A stretch of DNA of 64,000 nucleotides from Erinaceus europaeus (GCF_950295315.1 NC_080172.1:116971313-117035312); one strand, 5' to 3'. Counted from the stretch's first letter, positions 7,973 through 19,533 are shown. Translations and numbers: made by a program. The notes: generated from the sequence alone by a model not told the origin.

Positions 7973-10620
7973 GAGGAAGGAAGAAATAAAGGAGGGAGAT
8001 AGGAGAGAGGAGAGATTGAGGGAGGAAGGAAGTGAGGAAGGAAGGAAGGGAGGAAGGAAGGAAGGAAGGAAGGAAGTGAGGAAGGAAGGAAGTGAGGAAG
8101 GAAGGAAGTGAGGGAGGAAGGAAGCAAGTGAGGAAGGAAGGAAGTGAGGAAGGAAGGAAGTGAGGAAGGAAGGAAGTGAGGAAGGAAGGAAGTGAGGAAG
8201 GAAGGAAGTGAGGAAGGAAGGAAGGAAGGAAGTGAGGAAGGAAGGAAGGAAGGAAGTGAGGAAGGAAGGAAGGAAGTGAGGAAGGAAGGAAGTGAGGAAG
8301 GAAGGAAGGAAGTGAGGAAGGAATGAAGTGAGGAAGGAAGGAAGTGAGGAAGGAAGGAAGGAAGTGAGGAAGGAAGGAAGTGAGGAAGGAAGTGAGGAAG
8401 GAAGTGAGGAAGGAAGGAAGTGAGGAAGTAAGGAAGTGAGGAAGGAAGGAAGTGAGGAAGGAAAAAAGTAAGGAAGTGAGGAAGGAAGGAAGTGAGGAAG
8501 GAAGGAAGGAAGGAAGTGAGGAAGGAAGGAAGGAAGGAAGGAAGTGAGGAAGGAAGGAAGGAAGGAAGTGAGGAAGGAAGGAAGTGAGGAAGGAAGGAAG
8601 GAAGGAAGTGAGGAAGGAAGGAAGTGAGGAAGGAAGGAAGTGAGGAAGGAAGGAAGGAAGGAAGTGAGGAAGGAAGGAAGGAAGGAAGTGAGGAAGTAAG
8701 GAAGTGAGGAAGGAAGGAAGTGAGGAAGGAAGGAAGGAAGGAAGGAAGTGAAGAAGGAAGGAAGTGAGGAAGGAAGGAAGGAAGTGAGGAAGGAAGGAAG
8801 TGAGGAAGGAAGGAAGGAAGTGAGGAAGGAAGGAAGTGAGGAAGGAAGGAAGTGAGGAAGGAAGGAAGTGAGGAAGGAAGGAAGTGAGGAAGGAAGTGAG
8901 GAAGGAAGTGAGGAAGGAAGTGAGGAAGGAAGGAAGGAAGGAAGTGAGGAAGGAAGGAAGGAAGGAAGGAAGTGAGGAAGTAAGGAAGTGAGGAAGGAAG
9001 GAAGTGAGGAAGGAAGGAAGGAAGGAAGTGAAGAAGGAAGGAAGTGAGGAAGGAAGGAAGGAAGTGAGGAAGGAAGGAAGGGAGGAAGGAAGGAAGGAAG
9101 GAAGTGAGGAAGGAAGGAAGGAAGTGAGGAAGGAAGGAAGTGAGGAAGGAAGGAAGTGAGGAAGGAAGGAAGGAAGTGAGGAAGGAAGGAAGGAAGTGAG
9201 GAAGGAAGGAAGTGAGGAAGGAAGGAAGGAAGTGAGGAAGGAAGGAAGGAAGGAAGTGAGGAAGTAAGGAAGTGAGGAAGGAAGGAAGTGAGGAAGGAAG
9301 GAAGTGAGGAAGGAAGGAAGGAAGTGAGGAAGGAAGGAAGTGAGGAAGGAAGGAAGTGAGGAAGGAAGGAAGGAAGGAAGGAAGTGAGGAAGGAAGGAAG
9401 GAAGGAAGTGAGGAAGGAAGGAAGTGAGGAAGGAAGGAAGGAAGGAAAGAAGTGATGAAGGAAGGAATGAACGAAGGAAGTGAGGAAGGAAGGAAGTGAG
9501 GAAGGAAGGAAGGAAGGAATTGAGGAAGGAAGGAAGTGAGGAAGGAAGAAAGGAAGGAAGTGAGGAAGGAAGGAAGGAAGGAAGGAAGGGAGGAAGGAAG
9601 GAAGGAAGTGAGGAAGGAAGGAAGGAAGGGAGGAAGGAAGGAAGTGAGGAAGGAAGGAAGTGAGGAAGGAAGGAAGTGAGGAAGGAAGGAAGGAAGGAAG
9701 TGAGGAAGGAAGGAAGTGAGGAAGGAAGGAAGTGAGGAAGGAAGGAAGGAAGTGAGGAAGGAAGGAAGGAAGTGAGGAAGGAAGGAAGGAAGTGAGGAAG
9801 GAAGGAAGGAAGTGAGGAAGGAAGGAAGTGAGGAAGGAAGGAAGGAAGGAAGGAAGTGAGGAAGGAAGGAAGGAAGGAAGTGAGGAAGGAAGGAAGGAAG
9901 GAAGTGAGGAAGGAAGGAAGGAAGGAAGTGAGGAAGGAAGGAAGGAAGGAAGGAAGTGAGGAAGGAAGGAAGGAAGGAAGTGAGGAAGGAAGGAAGGAAG
10001 TGAGGAAGGAAGGAAGGAAGGAAGTGAGGAAGGAAGGAAGGAAGTGAGGAAGGAAGGAAGTGAGGAAGGAAGTAAGGAAGGAAGTGAGGAAGGAAGGAAG
10101 TGAGGAATGAAGTGAGGAAGGAAGGAAGTGAGGAAGGAAGGAAGGAAGTGAGGAAGGAAGGAAGTGAGGAAGGAAGTGAGGAATGAAGGAAGTGAGAAAG
10201 GAAGGAAGTGAGGAAGGAAGGAAGGGAGGAAGGAAGGAAGTGAGGAAGGAAGGAAGTGAGGAAGGAAGGAAGTGAGGAAGGAAGGAAGGAAGGAAGGAAG
10301 TGAGGAAGGAAGGAAGTGAGGAAGGAAGTGAGGAAGGAAGAAAGTGAGAAAGGAAGGAAGTGAGGAAGGAAGGAAGGAAGTGAGGAAGGAAGGAAGTGAG
10401 GAAGGAAGGAAGTGAGGAAGGAAGGAAGTGAGGAAGGAAGTGAGGAAGGAAGGAAGTGAGGAAGGAAGGAAGTGAGGAAGGAAGGAAGGGAGGAAGGAAG
10501 TGAGGAAGGAAGGAAGTGAGGAAGGAAGGAAGTGAGGAAGGAAGGAAGGAAGGAAGTGAGGAAGGAAGTGAGGAAGTGAGGAAGGAAGGAAGTGAGGAAG
10601 GAAGGAAGGGAGGAAGGAGA
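7970..10620 (+). repeat. 2.65-kb (GAAG)n purine array with periodic TGAG units
   Basis: One uninterrupted tract of GAAG tetramers in which TGAG replaces GAAG at irregular multiples of four bases, well over 100 times. The strand is almost pure purine; T occurs almost only in the TGAG units. Runs of one to five GAAG units separate them. It gives three open minus-strand frames of 914-941 codons (Ser-Phe-Leu-Pro repeats) because no register contains a stop, so they are not genes. GGAAGTGA, a classical ETS-factor core, recurs throughout. The array appears seeded in the L1 poly(A) tail. Confidence 0.97.
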
Positions 10621-11100
10621 GAATGACTGCCGGAATGAGGGACAGAGGCAGGGAAGGAGAAAAGGGCGAAGAGAGGGCAAACAGAGACAAGTGTTCTGTG
10701 AGCCTCTACCATGAGGCCAGGACTATTAGGAAGCTAAAGACTAGTGCAAGGTGTCACTGCTGAAGTCAGAAGAATGCTCCTGGGGACCTAGAGGGGCCAG
10801 CGTTGCCCGAGGTAGGGTGCTGGCAGAGGCTTCCCGAGACCAGTCAGAGCGACAGGCAGGCAGCAGTGACTGGAGGTGGACACGCCATTCGCTTCCGTCT
10901 GTTTGCACGCGGCCTCGCCAGGGTTTGGGCCAGGTGGTGACTCCCCACTCGCCTCCTGTCTCCTGCTGAAGCCCCTCCGAGTCTTTCTCCACAGAGCTCA
11001 CCTGGACGGTGTGCTGCTTGGCTAGGCACATAACCCGGGTTCAGCATGCATGGAAGAAAGCTTTGTTGTGATGGTGTCTTTCACTTTCACTTCCTCTCTG
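10621..11100. other. Non-repetitive stretch
   Basis: No gene or clear repeat seen. GC content rises. Short open frames on both strands lack start or splice context. Confidence 0.4.
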
Positions 11101-11107
11101 TCCCTAG

Positions 11108-11165
11108 AAAGAAAGAGAGAGAGAGACAGACAGAGAGAGAGACAGACAGAGAGAGACAGAGAAAG
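11108..11165 (+). repeat. (GA/GACA)n microsatellite
   Basis: GAGAGACAGACAGAGAGAGA-type run. Confidence 0.85.
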
Positions 11166-11432
11166 GAACCAAGTGGTTTCCCCTAGAACAAATCTGACGA
11201 GACCCCACTCTGAATGTCCCCTCCTGGCTCTATTTCTCCAGACGCATTGGCTATGCAGGACCTACGGACACCTGCCTTCCCTCATCACCTGCTCACTTTC
11301 TGCTCACCTCTCCCCTTCAGTGTGACCTGTGTTTTACCCTTTCCGCCACCTGGCACAGGTCCATGAGCCCCCTGAGCACTGCTCTCAGGGGGTGGGAATC
11401 AGTCCCACTCGCTTATTTTGTTATGATTTCTG
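11166..11432. other. Non-repetitive stretch
   Basis: Nothing recognised. Confidence 0.3.
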
Positions 11433-11646
11433 CTTTTAAATAATTTTTTATTTATTGGATAGAGATGGCCAGAAATGGAGAGGGGAAGGGGGTGACAGAG
11501 AAGGAGAGAGACAGAGAGACACCTGCAGCCCTGCTTCACCACTTGCCAAGCTTTCCTCCTGTAGGTGGGGACTGGGGGCTTGAACCCAGGTCCTTGCATA
11601 CTGTAACATGTACACTCAACTAGGTGCACCACCACCCAGCCCCTAG
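11433..11646 (-). mobile_element. SINE-a
   Basis: Full length on the minus strand: GGGCTGGGTGGTGGTGCACC head, CCCACCTACAGGAGG centre, CAATAAATAAAAAATT tail. Confidence 0.92.
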
Positions 11647-12032
11647 CCCCCCTTGTTTACAAAACTGGATTCTGAAAGGGGCACCTTCCCCCAGGGCAGC
11701 TTCTCTGATCTTTTTCCTAGTCTGGGTGGCAGGGTTAGTACTGCCACGCTTTGCTCCAGGAACCCAGCCACCCACCCCAAGTCACCTGCAGCCCTGGGAG
11801 GCAGTCCTCACACACTGATGGGACACCCGTGCTGAGATGGGACATCTCTCTGCTGAAGTCTCTCTCTAGTGATGAGAGGACTGACCAGCCCTGTTGAGGA
11901 GTGGCTGCCCCCCCCCCCGACACAAACAGCCCATAATGTTGCGGATGTGAGCGGGTGAGACAACAGTTGCTACAACTTTATAATAAATGCTCCCCTCCCT
12001 CCCCCATGAAAAAATCAGGGGCTTCCCCTATG
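11647..12032. other. Non-repetitive stretch with poly(C)
   Basis: No gene seen; a run of ten C lies near 11909-11918. Confidence 0.35.
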
Positions 12033-13118
12033 GGCTTCTCCAGGACCTTGCCCGCACTATAGAGTAGCCATGGTGGGGACTCCCCACTCTCAGCTGGTCA
12101 GCCTGCTCTGCCCCTCGAGGAAGACGGGTCCTGACATGAGAGCAGCCTAGAAGGTTCCCAGCTGTGACAGAGACTGTGAGCTCAGACTGACAGGGACTCA
12201 GAGGCCACACAGGCTCCTGGGCTGAATGTGAATAGACATGGGCCCTGGATCAGATCCATGGGATAAACAGTTAATTTCAGTCACAGATTTTCTTCAAGAT
12301 TGGGAGCCAGTCTCTGCCCTAATCCAGCTTTCCAGCCCTGTGCTCAACTCTGACACCATCTCCTAGACAATATTTGTGTCCACCTCCACGTTAGCTGCCA
12401 AACTCAAGCAATAACTGCAATAGTCATGGGCCCCTCAGAACACACCTAAAATGGACTTCCTGGCTTCTTTCCTCTCTAAGATCCCTATCCTCATCTGCGT
12501 TGTTCCTGTTCATTGATCATTTTTTTCTGCTTTATATCTTACTGCCTTTCAGCCACCAAGTTGCAGACGCTACCATGACACCATCCTGATGACCTCACCC
12601 ATGTGTCCTGAAACTCCCCTCCCCAGAGCCCTGCCCCACTAGGGACAGACAGACACAGGCTGGGGGTGTGGATCCACCTGCCGACACCCATGTCCAGTGG
12701 AGAAGAAATGACAGAAGCCAGAACTCCCTTCTGCTCCCCATAGAGAATCTGGGTCCAGACTCCCAGAGGGGGAGAAATGTCAGGAGAAGATGACCAGAGG
12801 GCTCTGAACTCCAACTCCATCAGGACCCGGAGAGAGAAGAGGAGAAAGGGAGGGACATTTGCATGTAGTCACAGGTGCAGGTGTGGTCTGGAAAGGAAGA
12901 GAAGACGGGGCCATTGGATGGGTGGGGAATGAGTGCAAATCTAGACAAATACAGACAGATAGTTGCAGAAATAATAGTCAACCCATATCTTCAGCCTTGG
13001 GGGAACTGCTGGAGCTCCCAGTGGATTCAGAACTCTGGTGGTGGCAAGTGTGGAGTTGTACCCCTGTTATCTTATGATTTTGTAAATTGATATTAAATTA
13101 CTAATAAAATAAAATTTA
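12033..13118 (+). mobile_element. L1 long 3' UTR (+), about 1.1 kb
   Basis: Older copy running from GAAGACGGGTCCTGACATGA through GCCCTGCCCCACTAGGGACA to an A-rich tail with AATAAAATAAAATT. The order of blocks is the reverse complement of 60130-61140. Confidence 0.8.
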
Positions 13119-13651
13119 AAGGGGGGCACTTAACATAATCATCATCCATTGGATTGAGCTCAGCAGAAATTTTCTCTCATGCATGAAGCCATCAGGCAGT
13201 TGCCCCGTCCCCAGGTGCCTTGGCCCAAAGTGTCTGAGGGTGAGGTGCAGCTGTGGGCTTGGGAAGCTTCTGTCTCCTCCACGTGGCCCTTCTGTCTGCG
13301 TAGTCCAGGCCATCAGTCAATCGGGGCCTACCCTCAGGAAGAAGTCCTTCTCCTGCCTCTGCTGTGTGCTTGGGCTGCCATGCAACTGGTCAGGGCAAAT
13401 CACATGGTCCAGCCCAGTGTCAATGTGAGAGAAGCCTCTCAGAAGCAGTTCTGGAGGTCAGGTGGGGGAATTGCTAATTGTCAATCTCAGGATGGGGGTA
13501 AGGACAGCCATTTCTTCTACTCTCCCGGTGGAAGAATTTTTCTAATTGTGTGCATGGAGTCCCCTGCTGCCCAGGGGTACAAGTCACTCCCTGACACTGC
13601 TTTGCTCATTTCACTCCCTTTTATGGGGAAATAAATGGCTTGCAGTACAGT
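13119..13651. other. Non-repetitive stretch
   Basis: Short overlapping frames only (longest 151 codons at 13179-13634); none has recognisable protein features. Confidence 0.3.
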
Positions 13652-13995
13652 TGTTCATATGTGGACATCATTCTTTGTCGAGTTGCACCACAGAGAAGAG
13701 AGAGAGGAGATCCGGAGCGAAGAGGGAACATAAATCTTTATTCGCACAGACACCTCAGAGTTGGGTGAGAGCACAGTGGTTTGGGCCACATGGAGCTAGC
13801 AAAAATGGCCACCTCCTGGACCACCCTCCCTTGTGTCTAGTCACCTAAGTGAAAGGCTGGCAAGAGAGTGGGGGACGGAAGGAGAAGGGCTTTATAGGGC
13901 AACAACCAGGAGTGACGTGTCAGGACAGGATTGGTTGAAAAAGGCACTCCGAGAATATCGTGGGAAGTGGCAAAGCCTGAGGGGACAGTTTGGCA
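13652..13995 (-). mobile_element. Solo LTR, family LTR-C
   Basis: Read on the minus strand it starts TGCCAAACTG and ends ATATGAACA. It has CTATAAAG as TATA box (about 13895) and AATAAAG as polyadenylation signal (about 13735). It shares the U3 segment CAATCCTGTCCTGACACGTC with the LTR at 17160 (there CAGTCCTGTCCCGACACGTC). No matching flanking duplication is visible, so one edge may be slightly misplaced. Confidence 0.75.
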
Positions 13996-14680
13996 GATGT
14001 GACTGCATCTGCATAATTCCCCAGCAATTCTTCACCTCTTCATGATAGGTGTCTGCATAATACTCTTTCCTTCAACTTAGATTTTTTCCACTGTCATGCA
14101 TCAAGCATCCAGAACCACCCAAGCCCAGCCCAGCCCACCATCCCCTTCCCTCCTTTCCCAGAATTCATTGCTTTGGTGTGCAATACACCAAGGCCAGCCC
14201 ACCAAGCCTTACTTTTTGTTTCCCCTCTCTGTGCTTGTTTCTTAAGTTCTGCCAATGAGTGGACCTACCTTTTGGAGATATTTCTTTCTCTCTTTCTTCC
14301 CTGAGTCATTCTTTCTGCTCTCTTACTGCATTTCCTGAAGTCTTCTCCCAAAAAAACTCACTGTTTCAGCTTTGGGACAGTAGCAGCAAAGGGGACTGTA
14401 TCAGCCAGACATGGACAGACCGAAGGAGAGAGGACTGCATAAAGCAGGAACAAGGCAGCCAGGACACTGGAGAGCCACAGAAGTGTTTACAAAAAGGGGC
14501 ATGGACCATAACTCTGGCGCCTCTGAGGGCTGGGGCTGGGGCTGGGCCAGGCTGGGGTAGAGACAGGAGTTCACCTGCATGGAAGACAGAGAGGACAAGA
14601 GCCTGCAGAGGCACCTCCAGGTCAGCAAAAGCCCCAGCAGCTCAGCGTCCTAGATCCATCTAGGTTCCCCGAGCCAGACT
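13996..14680. other. Stretch without recognised genes
   Basis: 13996-14090 may be retroviral interior belonging to the adjacent LTR. The 14259-14663 frame (134 codons) has no recognisable domain. Confidence 0.3.
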
Positions 14681-14689
14681 TAACCTCCA

Positions 14690-14900
14690 CTGGCCCAGAA
14701 CCAAACTCCCCCGCCCTTTCCTGAGTTCCATTTTTACTGATTATGCAAAGCTCTTAACCCACCCTAAGCAAATCAGGCTGGAAGTGGGGCAGCTCGACAG
14801 GATAAGATGGGCAAACGACAGATTACGGCCACCCACTCTGGTAAACACAAGTTTAATTGCTTTTTAGTGGGGAGGGAGGAGGGGAGGGCGGCTCAGATAA
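14690..14900. other. Candidate conserved non-coding segment
   Basis: Unique sequence with GATTATGCAAAG, CTAAGCAAATCAG and GTTTAATTGCTTTTTAG, which resemble POU and homeodomain sites. Conservation cannot be tested here. Confidence 0.3.
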
Positions 14901-15420
14901 TAAAACAAATCCCCTGTGTTGGGACTTGCAAGCTGTGTGCCGATGGAAGCACTGAGCTAGGAGTTGCAGATTCTGACCCAGGAGGAAGGAGGAGGTGGGT
15001 GTCTCCTGGGAGAGACAGAGGCAGTTCAGGACACTTGTCCTCAAGGTCAGTTCAAGTCCAAGGGGTGGACTCGACTGCACCTCTGGGAGAAGGGGGTGGA
15101 GTGTCCGACTGATCATCTGATCGCCAACAACAAGAATGACAGAGCCAACACGAAGGGAGCCAGGGCTGCATGCCAGGCACTGGGGGAAGTGCTCTGCAGC
15201 GGGGATTCACCACCTTCTCTTCACCAAGCTTCACCTGAAGAAGGCTGGGGCCCAGCTCCATTCTGCAGATGAGGAGACAGAAGGACTTGTGTAGACCATT
15301 GCTGGAGGCTCGGGCAGAAGCACCTATGCACCCAGCCAGCACCCAAGGGCCTATTTCTCCAGCTCAGCCCGTAAATCTAGCCCTTGCTCTGTGTCAGCGG
15401 CCTCACACACAGCAGCCCTG
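14901..15420. other. Stretch with faint L2/MIR similarity
   Basis: TCTGCAGATGAGGAGACAGA at 15262-15281 is typical of ancient MIR/L2 ends. No gene seen. Confidence 0.3.
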
Positions 15421-15429
15421 GCTGGGAGG

Positions 15430-15560
15430 GCAAATTCTCCTCCTCATTTTATAGATGGGCTTGGAGAAGTTAAATAACCCCTGTAAATTCATGCCAGAAA
15501 TAACTGGAGAGACAGGCTGGATTCAAGCCCAGGTCTGCCCAATGCCCACAACTGTGTCTT
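15430..15560 (-). mobile_element. MIR element
   Basis: TTTTATAGATGGGCTTGGAG ... GATTCAAGCCCAGGTCTG is the well-known MIR 3' half in antisense. Confidence 0.7.
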
Positions 15561-16100
15561 TATCTGGTGAGCCAGATGACGGGCCTGAATGCTATCGCAT
15601 ATGTCTGAGTAACAGGTTTGCTGAGTGCTGACTGTGCACCAGAACCGCAGGCCTACCCACCAGCCTGGGCTGACCGGGGTTCCCAGCTTGGGGAAGAGAA
15701 GGAGAAGCACACTGAGAAAGCTCACAGTGACGGGAGCTTGAAAGAGGGGACAGTTACGTAGTGCCTGTCTTGCTGCCCAAGGGAAGACAAGACTGTGCAG
15801 AGGTGAGTGCCTTTGGCATGAGACTCAACGGTGTGGTCAGCATCACTGGGCAGCAAGGGCTGTCAGGGCTGCAGTTAGGAGCCAGTGTGCTCGGGGTCAG
15901 ACGAGAAGCCCTGTGTGGGTGCCACCTGTTCTGGGTGGCCGGGAGACTCCAGAGAAGCCAGCAGGAGTGGCTGCACAGTGGCCTTCCCCCAGCAGCTAAG
16001 TGGAACACAGCTCCTGGTCCTTATCCCGTGGGGCAGCTTCCCTCTTGGTGGCTTTGGGCTTGATGAAATAGTCTAGGGCAAGGGAATCTGGGAGCACTGA
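15561..16100. other. Stretch without recognised features
   Basis: Its right end may be interior of the LTR-C element, since the solo LTR-B at 16101 duplicates the target CACTGA found on both sides. Confidence 0.3.
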
Positions 16101-16439
16101 TGTTGGTCTGCTTCTAAATTCTGCTTCTAAGACCCCTTCTGTTGCATTGCTTGACGTTGTGGTCTATTTTCATAATCATTGTTTTCATTGGTTTAATCCC
16201 CACTGGTTCACACACTATTGTCCTTCTCCCCACCCCCTGTCCTACGTACTTCCTCTTCCTGACACTTCCGCCTCAGGAGATATACAGGACAGAATTGTGA
16301 TTAGAGATTAGACTGTTGAACTGCATCCCTGTTCTTCAATAAAGATTGAACTGCATCCAGCTCAGCCATGAGTCCCTGGTCGTCTGTCTCCCGTCCGTGA
16401 AGCTAGCCTGGCATCTGGCATCCTGGACTGGGACTGGAA
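16101..16439 (+). mobile_element. Solo LTR-B nested in a retroviral interior
   Basis: Starts TGTTGGTCTGCTTCTAAATT. Flanked by CACTGA at 16095-16100 and 16440-16445, a perfect 6-bp duplication. AATAAAG lies near 16339. Past GAAGCTAGCC it has a 28-bp extension (CATCTGGCATCCTGG...) also seen in the copy at 33192 but missing from the one at 38249. The last base before the duplication gives GGAA, not CA. Confidence 0.8.
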
Positions 16440-17142
16440 CACTGAGTTCATAGTCGTGCTGGAAGCTGCACCAGTACAAACAAAACCAGTAGTTAAGAAA
16501 GCAGCTAAGGTCTGCTGGGTCCTGGGTCTGTCTGACTCCAGAAGTCTCCTCTGCCCTGTAGACACCCCCTGGGATCAGTGTCCCAGGTCATGCCCTCCCG
16601 CCTACAGGTCCTGCCCTTTGAGGCAGGAAACTCCCCCTCATTACAAACCCTTGCCCCACCCCCTCCCCCGGAGACAGGGAACGTTCCTTTGCACACCAAG
16701 CCTTCCCTTGACATCACACTGGCCCTTACTGCTCCCCTACTTGTCCCTTCTTGTTTTGTTATATCATTCAGGTTTATGCCCAAAAGGTTTCTGCTCACCC
16801 CTACACTACTATTCCTCTGTCACAGATAGAATCTTTTACAGACATTGAACCATCTTAATGCGATGACTAGATAGAAAGATAGAGTAAGATGTAGAAATAG
16901 TGTGAGGAGATGGTGGAGCCTGGCAGAGCTTAGCCTATGAGATGAGTCCCTCCAGGTAAGTCTCTCTCTCTAAAGAGGGGTTGAGCACAGGGGGACACAT
17001 GAATCTCATAAGGTTGGCGGCCATTTAATCCTTCTCCCCCCCCACAAAAACGTATTACATCTTCCCACCTGAGCACGGCATTCCTTAAAAACATTTAAGC
17101 CTGCTCCTCTCTATACATTTCCTTACTGTGTCCATTAGATAT
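16440..17142 (+). mobile_element. Interior of an LTR-C retrovirus-like element
   Basis: 16500-16840 aligns loosely with the interior of the LTR-A element (5590-5890), for example CCTTCCCTTGACATCACACTGG against CCTTCCCTTGGCAGCACACTGG. No retroviral protein motif found. It runs into the polypurine tract at 17143. Confidence 0.6.
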
Positions 17143-17159
17143 AAAAGAAAAGGGGGAGA
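17143..17159 (+). promoter_or_regulatory. Polypurine tract before the LTR-C 3' LTR
   Basis: AAAAGAAAAGGGGGAGA directly precedes the TG of the LTR. Confidence 0.75.
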
Positions 17160-17462
17160 TGCCCTATAGATGTCTCCCCAAGGCTCTGCCACTCTACACA
17201 GAGTATTGTGGTACTTTGACGGCTTTCCCCAACCAGTCCTGTCCCGACACGTCACTCTGGGGTGTTGACCTAAAAAGTCCGCCTACTCTCCCTCCCGTCA
17301 CGCTCGCTCTCTTGCCCAGTGGTGAGGTAGCAGGGGACAGCCATTTTTTGGCTGGCTCCACGTGGCCTGAACCACCCGTCTGACCCAACAATAAGGATGT
17401 GTGTTCCTTCTATGTTTGGATTCTCTCTCCTTCACATCCCGCCGCCACGTCAAGCGACAACA
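17160..17462 (+). repeat. 3' LTR of an LTR-C element
   Basis: Starts TGCCCTATAG and ends AAGCGACAACA. Contains CAATAAGG near the expected polyadenylation site and the same U3 block as 13652-13995. The 5' LTR is not in the window in recognisable form. Confidence 0.75.
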
Positions 17463-17477
17463 AACCCTATAAGGAGC

Positions 17478-17645
17478 TCTCCTCCCCTCTCCTCTCCTCT
17501 CCTCTCCTCCCCTCTCCTATCCTTTTCTCTCCTCTCCTCTTCTCTTTCTTCTTCTCTTCTCCACCCCGCCCCTCCTCTTCTCTTCCCTCCCCTCTTCCTT
17601 CTCCCCTCTCTTCTCTTCTCCTCTCCTCTTTTCTTTATTTTTTTT
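17478..17645 (+). repeat. (TCCTC)n pyrimidine tract
   Basis: About 165 bp of CTCCT and CTTCT units, directly downstream of the LTR-C 3' LTR. A SINE-e-like fragment follows at 17646-17715. Confidence 0.9.
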
Positions 17646-17719
17646 CTTTCACCAGAGCTATTGCTTATGGGGGCTGAACCAACAGGAACTGTGTCATCTA
17701 AGCACTGAGACCAATGACA

Positions 17720-17924
17720 ACTTGATGTCCACAAATAAAACAAAACCAAGCAACCAGAGTCATGTCAATTCAACTCAGCAAACATGGCCAGGCCCTGTGC
17801 TAGTATTCGGTATGGAGGGTGGGAGGAGGTGTGTCAGACTCAGGGTTTCAGTTGTCCAATTAGTCTTGAGATCACCGGATCCTTCAGCAGGAAAGGATTT
17901 GGCAACCACACAGCCTCCAAAGTT
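17720..17924. other. Stretch without recognised features
   Basis: Nothing I can name. Confidence 0.3.
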
Positions 17925-18500
17925 CAAGTGTCATGAGGAATGTCACACCAGCTCCCCACACGTACCTGTTAGAATGGCCGAAATCCAGAACACTGATGGC
18001 CCCAAAGCCTGATGAGGATGTGGGGAAACAGAAACAAACCCGCCGCTGGGGGAATCCAATCTGAGGCCCAGGCACGTGGGAGGAGAGGGTCTCACAGCAA
18101 CTCAGCACTTCCTTACCTTACACACAAACAATTCTGCTCCCAAGCAACAAAACCTGTGTCTGCACAAGAACCACACTGATCTTTATGACAACGATTCATA
18201 GTTGTAGAAAACGGAGGTCAACAAGATGCCCTTCAGCAAGTGACAGGGTCAGCACAGCCCGTGACACTGGGGCAATGGAATTATCATCCAGGGATAGAGT
18301 AGCAATGGACATTCAAGCCACAGAAAAGGCATGCTGGAGCCTGGAATATATCTGCCATTAAGCTAAAGAAGACAGTCTGAGAAGGGACAGACTGTCATCC
18401 CAAAGATAAGACATTCTGGAGAAGACCAAGCTGCAGTGGAGTCGGAAGGTCCATTGCTGCTGTCAGGGGAGGGGGTGGGGGAGGCAGGGCACAGAGGACT
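17925..18500 (+). mobile_element. Ancient L1 (L1M-like) ORF2 end and 3' UTR
   Basis: TGTTAGAATGGCCGAAATCCA, GATGAGGATGTGGGGAAACA, TGACACTGGGGCAATGGAAT and similar words follow the order of the mammalian L1 ORF2 C-terminus. Highly diverged, many indels. Confidence 0.7.
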
Positions 18501-18807
18501 TTCATGGCAGTAGAACTACAGGGCTTGGTTCTACTTTAGCATCCAGAAGCATCACACTTTCATCTAAACTTGCAGGATGGACGCTGCCAAGAGTGACCCC
18601 TGCTGTAGACAGTGTGCTCTAGAGGGGACCGTGACGGGTCAACACAGGTGTATGGATTGTAATGAAGGCGTCTCTCTAGCAGGGGATGCCCTTTGAAGGG
18701 GAAAGTGTTCTTGAGAGAGGACAGGGGCGCCTGATGGGAAGTCTGTGCACTGCCCCCTTAATTGTGTCAGGAACAGAAAACTGTCTCTCAACCATTAAGT
18801 CTTTAAA
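18501..18807. other. Stretch without recognised features
   Basis: Nothing I can name. Confidence 0.3.
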
Positions 18808-18981
18808 AGGAGAGGAGGGGGGGCAGTGGTGCATCTGGTGGGCTAAGCACACATAGTATTAAGCACAAGGACTTACTCAAGGATCCTGTTCGAGTCCCCA
18901 GCGGCTCCCCACCTGCAGGGGGTCACTTCACAAGCAGTGAAGCAGGTCTGCAGATGTCTATCCTTCTCTCTCCCTCTCTAT
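18808..18981 (+). mobile_element. SINE, cut off by an LTR
   Basis: Head and centre (CCCCACCTGCAGGGGGTCAC) are intact up to CTCTCCCTCTCTAT, where LTR-D copy 2 begins. The missing tail is not found beyond the LTR, so a deletion followed. Confidence 0.8.
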
Positions 18982-19533
18982 TGTGGGACTATGTGAAAGC
19001 TCGGTAGAGCTTAGGGGAGCTCTCCCATCCTTGGATGGAGGTCTGGAAAGACACCCCACTTGTTAGTCTCTCTCCTTATAGAGATGAGCCAAGAGGAAAA
19101 GTCTCCCAGACTAGTTTCTCCTTGTTAGTCTCTCAAGCTCACAGAAAGCCTACAAGTCTCTCAAACTTGCTAGAAGCAGGCCAAATGGTTGCCTGCTTGA
19201 GGGTTCACACATCCATTTCACCTTTTGATTGTAAAGGAGAACACACTCTATCATACACTCCCAACACCAGACAGTGAAAAGCCCCCAAATTCTATTTTCT
19301 TGTGCCCTTTGATATCTGTGATTCACATCAAGTTTTGTTTTTCTTCTTCTCTACCTCACCTTACTGGTGTAACCCCTATGTTTCTCTCAAATGCCTTTGA
19401 ATAATTAACTTGCCTGCATCATGGAGACTAATCATTTTGACCTTTATGTATCTCATCAATTCTTGTCATACCAGCCCCCTACCATAGGGGCAAGCTGACC
19501 TTTAAGAAACCTGTAATTTCTGACATATGTGAA
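18982..19533 (+). mobile_element. LTR-D copy 2, 3' end deleted
   Basis: Matches 407-965 from TGTGGGACTATG to GACATATGTGAAA, then stops. The promoter-proximal and polyadenylation part is missing, unlike copies 1 and 3. Confidence 0.85.

Noticed and set aside
7865..10712. Three minus-strand open frames of 914-941 codons (Ser-Phe-Leu-Pro repeats)
   Set aside because: All three registers are open because the tetranucleotide array contains no stop on that strand. Composition is purely that of the repeat, with no start or splice context.
13179..13634. 151-codon frame in repeat-free DNA
   Set aside because: No motif, and a second frame overlaps it with equal claim. Length is not surprising at this GC content.
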